Shown one piece after another: positions 63,875 to 64,000 of a DNA stretch of 64,000 bases. The position numbers and the translations under genes are program-made. The stretch is from Erysipelothrix urinaevulpis (lineage in GTDB: Bacteria; Bacillota_I; Bacilli_A; Erysipelotrichales; Erysipelotrichaceae): positions 119,199 to 183,198 of the forward strand of contig NZ_WTTB01000005.1 of the NCBI RefSeq assembly GCF_009828835.1, written 5' to 3'. How positions within the stretch are numbered: the stretch's first letter is position 1; the number at the start of each line of letters is the position of its first letter. The notes under the pieces were generated by a model. That model did no database searches. It was not told the DNA's origin and was given only the letters and a program-made list of their open reading frames with translations.

Positions 63875-64000
63875 ATAAAGTCCATATAATTGTGTAAAAG
63901 TAAAAAAAGCCATAGAGGCTCTGTTATTATGTTAGTACCCAAACAAACATAAGGAGATCTCTATGACACAAATTAATTTTACTTTAGATTCACAACAGAT
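63874..64000 (+). mobile_element. Left end of an IS256-family insertion sequence (cut by window end)
   Basis: The terminus GATAAAGTCCATATAATTGT, followed by a short non-coding lead with AGCC/GGCT hairpin and then a transposase start, has the look of IS256-group elements, whose ends carry AAAGTCC.TATAATTGTG. Only the left 127 bases are inside the window, so the right repeat and target duplication cannot be seen. Confidence 0.75.
63963..64000 (+). CDS. IS256-family transposase, N-terminal fragment (cut by window end)
   Basis: Begins MTQINFTLDSQQ, the usual opening of IS256-type mutator transposases (MTQ.xFTL..xxIQ). AAGGAG lies six bases before the ATG. Only 12 codons are present. Confidence 0.75.
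   Translation, partial: MTQINFTLDSQQ

Overview
The window is 64 kb of AT-rich chromosome from a low-GC Gram-positive bacterium (Firmicutes). It is almost entirely coding, with short operons on both strands. Gene order follows Bacillus in several blocks: infC-rpmI-rplT; trmB-ytoP-(..)-murC-ytxG-ytxH-ccpA; def-rnjA; hrcA-grpE-dnaK-dnaJ; gmk/priA-rsmB-stp-prkC-rsgA-rpe-thiN with rpmB facing it; ftsA-ftsZ. The blocks are stripped: no fmt, no rpoY, no sporulation genes. Several proteins have degenerate active sites. My best guess is Erysipelotrichia, possibly Erysipelothrix; this is inference from style and synteny, not a database match. The standard bacterial code fits all genes.

Layout. 1-2.4 kb: end of a MATE transporter, then the L20-leader-controlled translation operon and a FabT-like MarR regulator. 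2.5-4.3 kb (minus): a 2-hydroxyacid dehydrogenase and a choline-kinase-like protein. 4.4-9.1 kb: house-cleaning NTPase, membrane proteins, TrmL, RidA, a YitT protein, and metK behind a SAM riboswitch, followed by a broken ABC-ATPase remnant. 9.4-17.1 kb: tmcAL (minus), then the long trmB-to-ccpA operon. 17.2-21.2 kb: Nudix gene converging on a minus-strand operon (def, rnjA, a dead metallophosphoesterase, mnmM). 21.3-30.3 kb: a FtsW/RodA protein, rsmD, and the HrcA/CIRCE heat-shock regulon ending in clpB. 30.3-34.5 kb: a minus-strand HAD/membrane/sirtuin operon, a YgjP-like protease and RqcH. 34.5-45.8 kb: gmk, priA to thiN, rpmB, and ftsAZ. 46-49 kb: three tandem Gfo/Idh/MocA oxidoreductases behind a cre site. 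49-63 kb: proS, a probable 6S RNA, yneF, a GT51 transglycosylase, trpS, spx-mnmA-CPBP protease-recD2, a candidate small RNA, mscL, pepD, crr, brnQ and an AbrB-like/membrane fusion. 63.3-64 kb: tRNA-Leu(CAA), an AT-rich non-coding stretch, and the left end of an IS256-family element cut by the window edge.

How the parts work together. Carbon control links ccpA (16.1 kb), EIIA-Glc (59.9 kb), the cre site at 46.07 kb and a possible second cre interrupted by the IS at 63.87 kb. Heat-shock control is by HrcA on a degenerate CIRCE at its own promoter and a good CIRCE before clpB. RNA-level control includes the L20 leader, the SAM riboswitch and probably 6S RNA. The points most worth a second look are: a recurrent leaderless-mRNA promoter architecture; degenerate FtsA, PriA, metallophosphoesterase and sirtuin proteins; an unassigned promoter-to-terminator RNA at 57.68-57.80 kb; and a small acidic protein with a repeated ISP-x-[FY]-G motif next to murC. 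I did not find a multi-gene defence, CRISPR, prophage or secondary-metabolite system.
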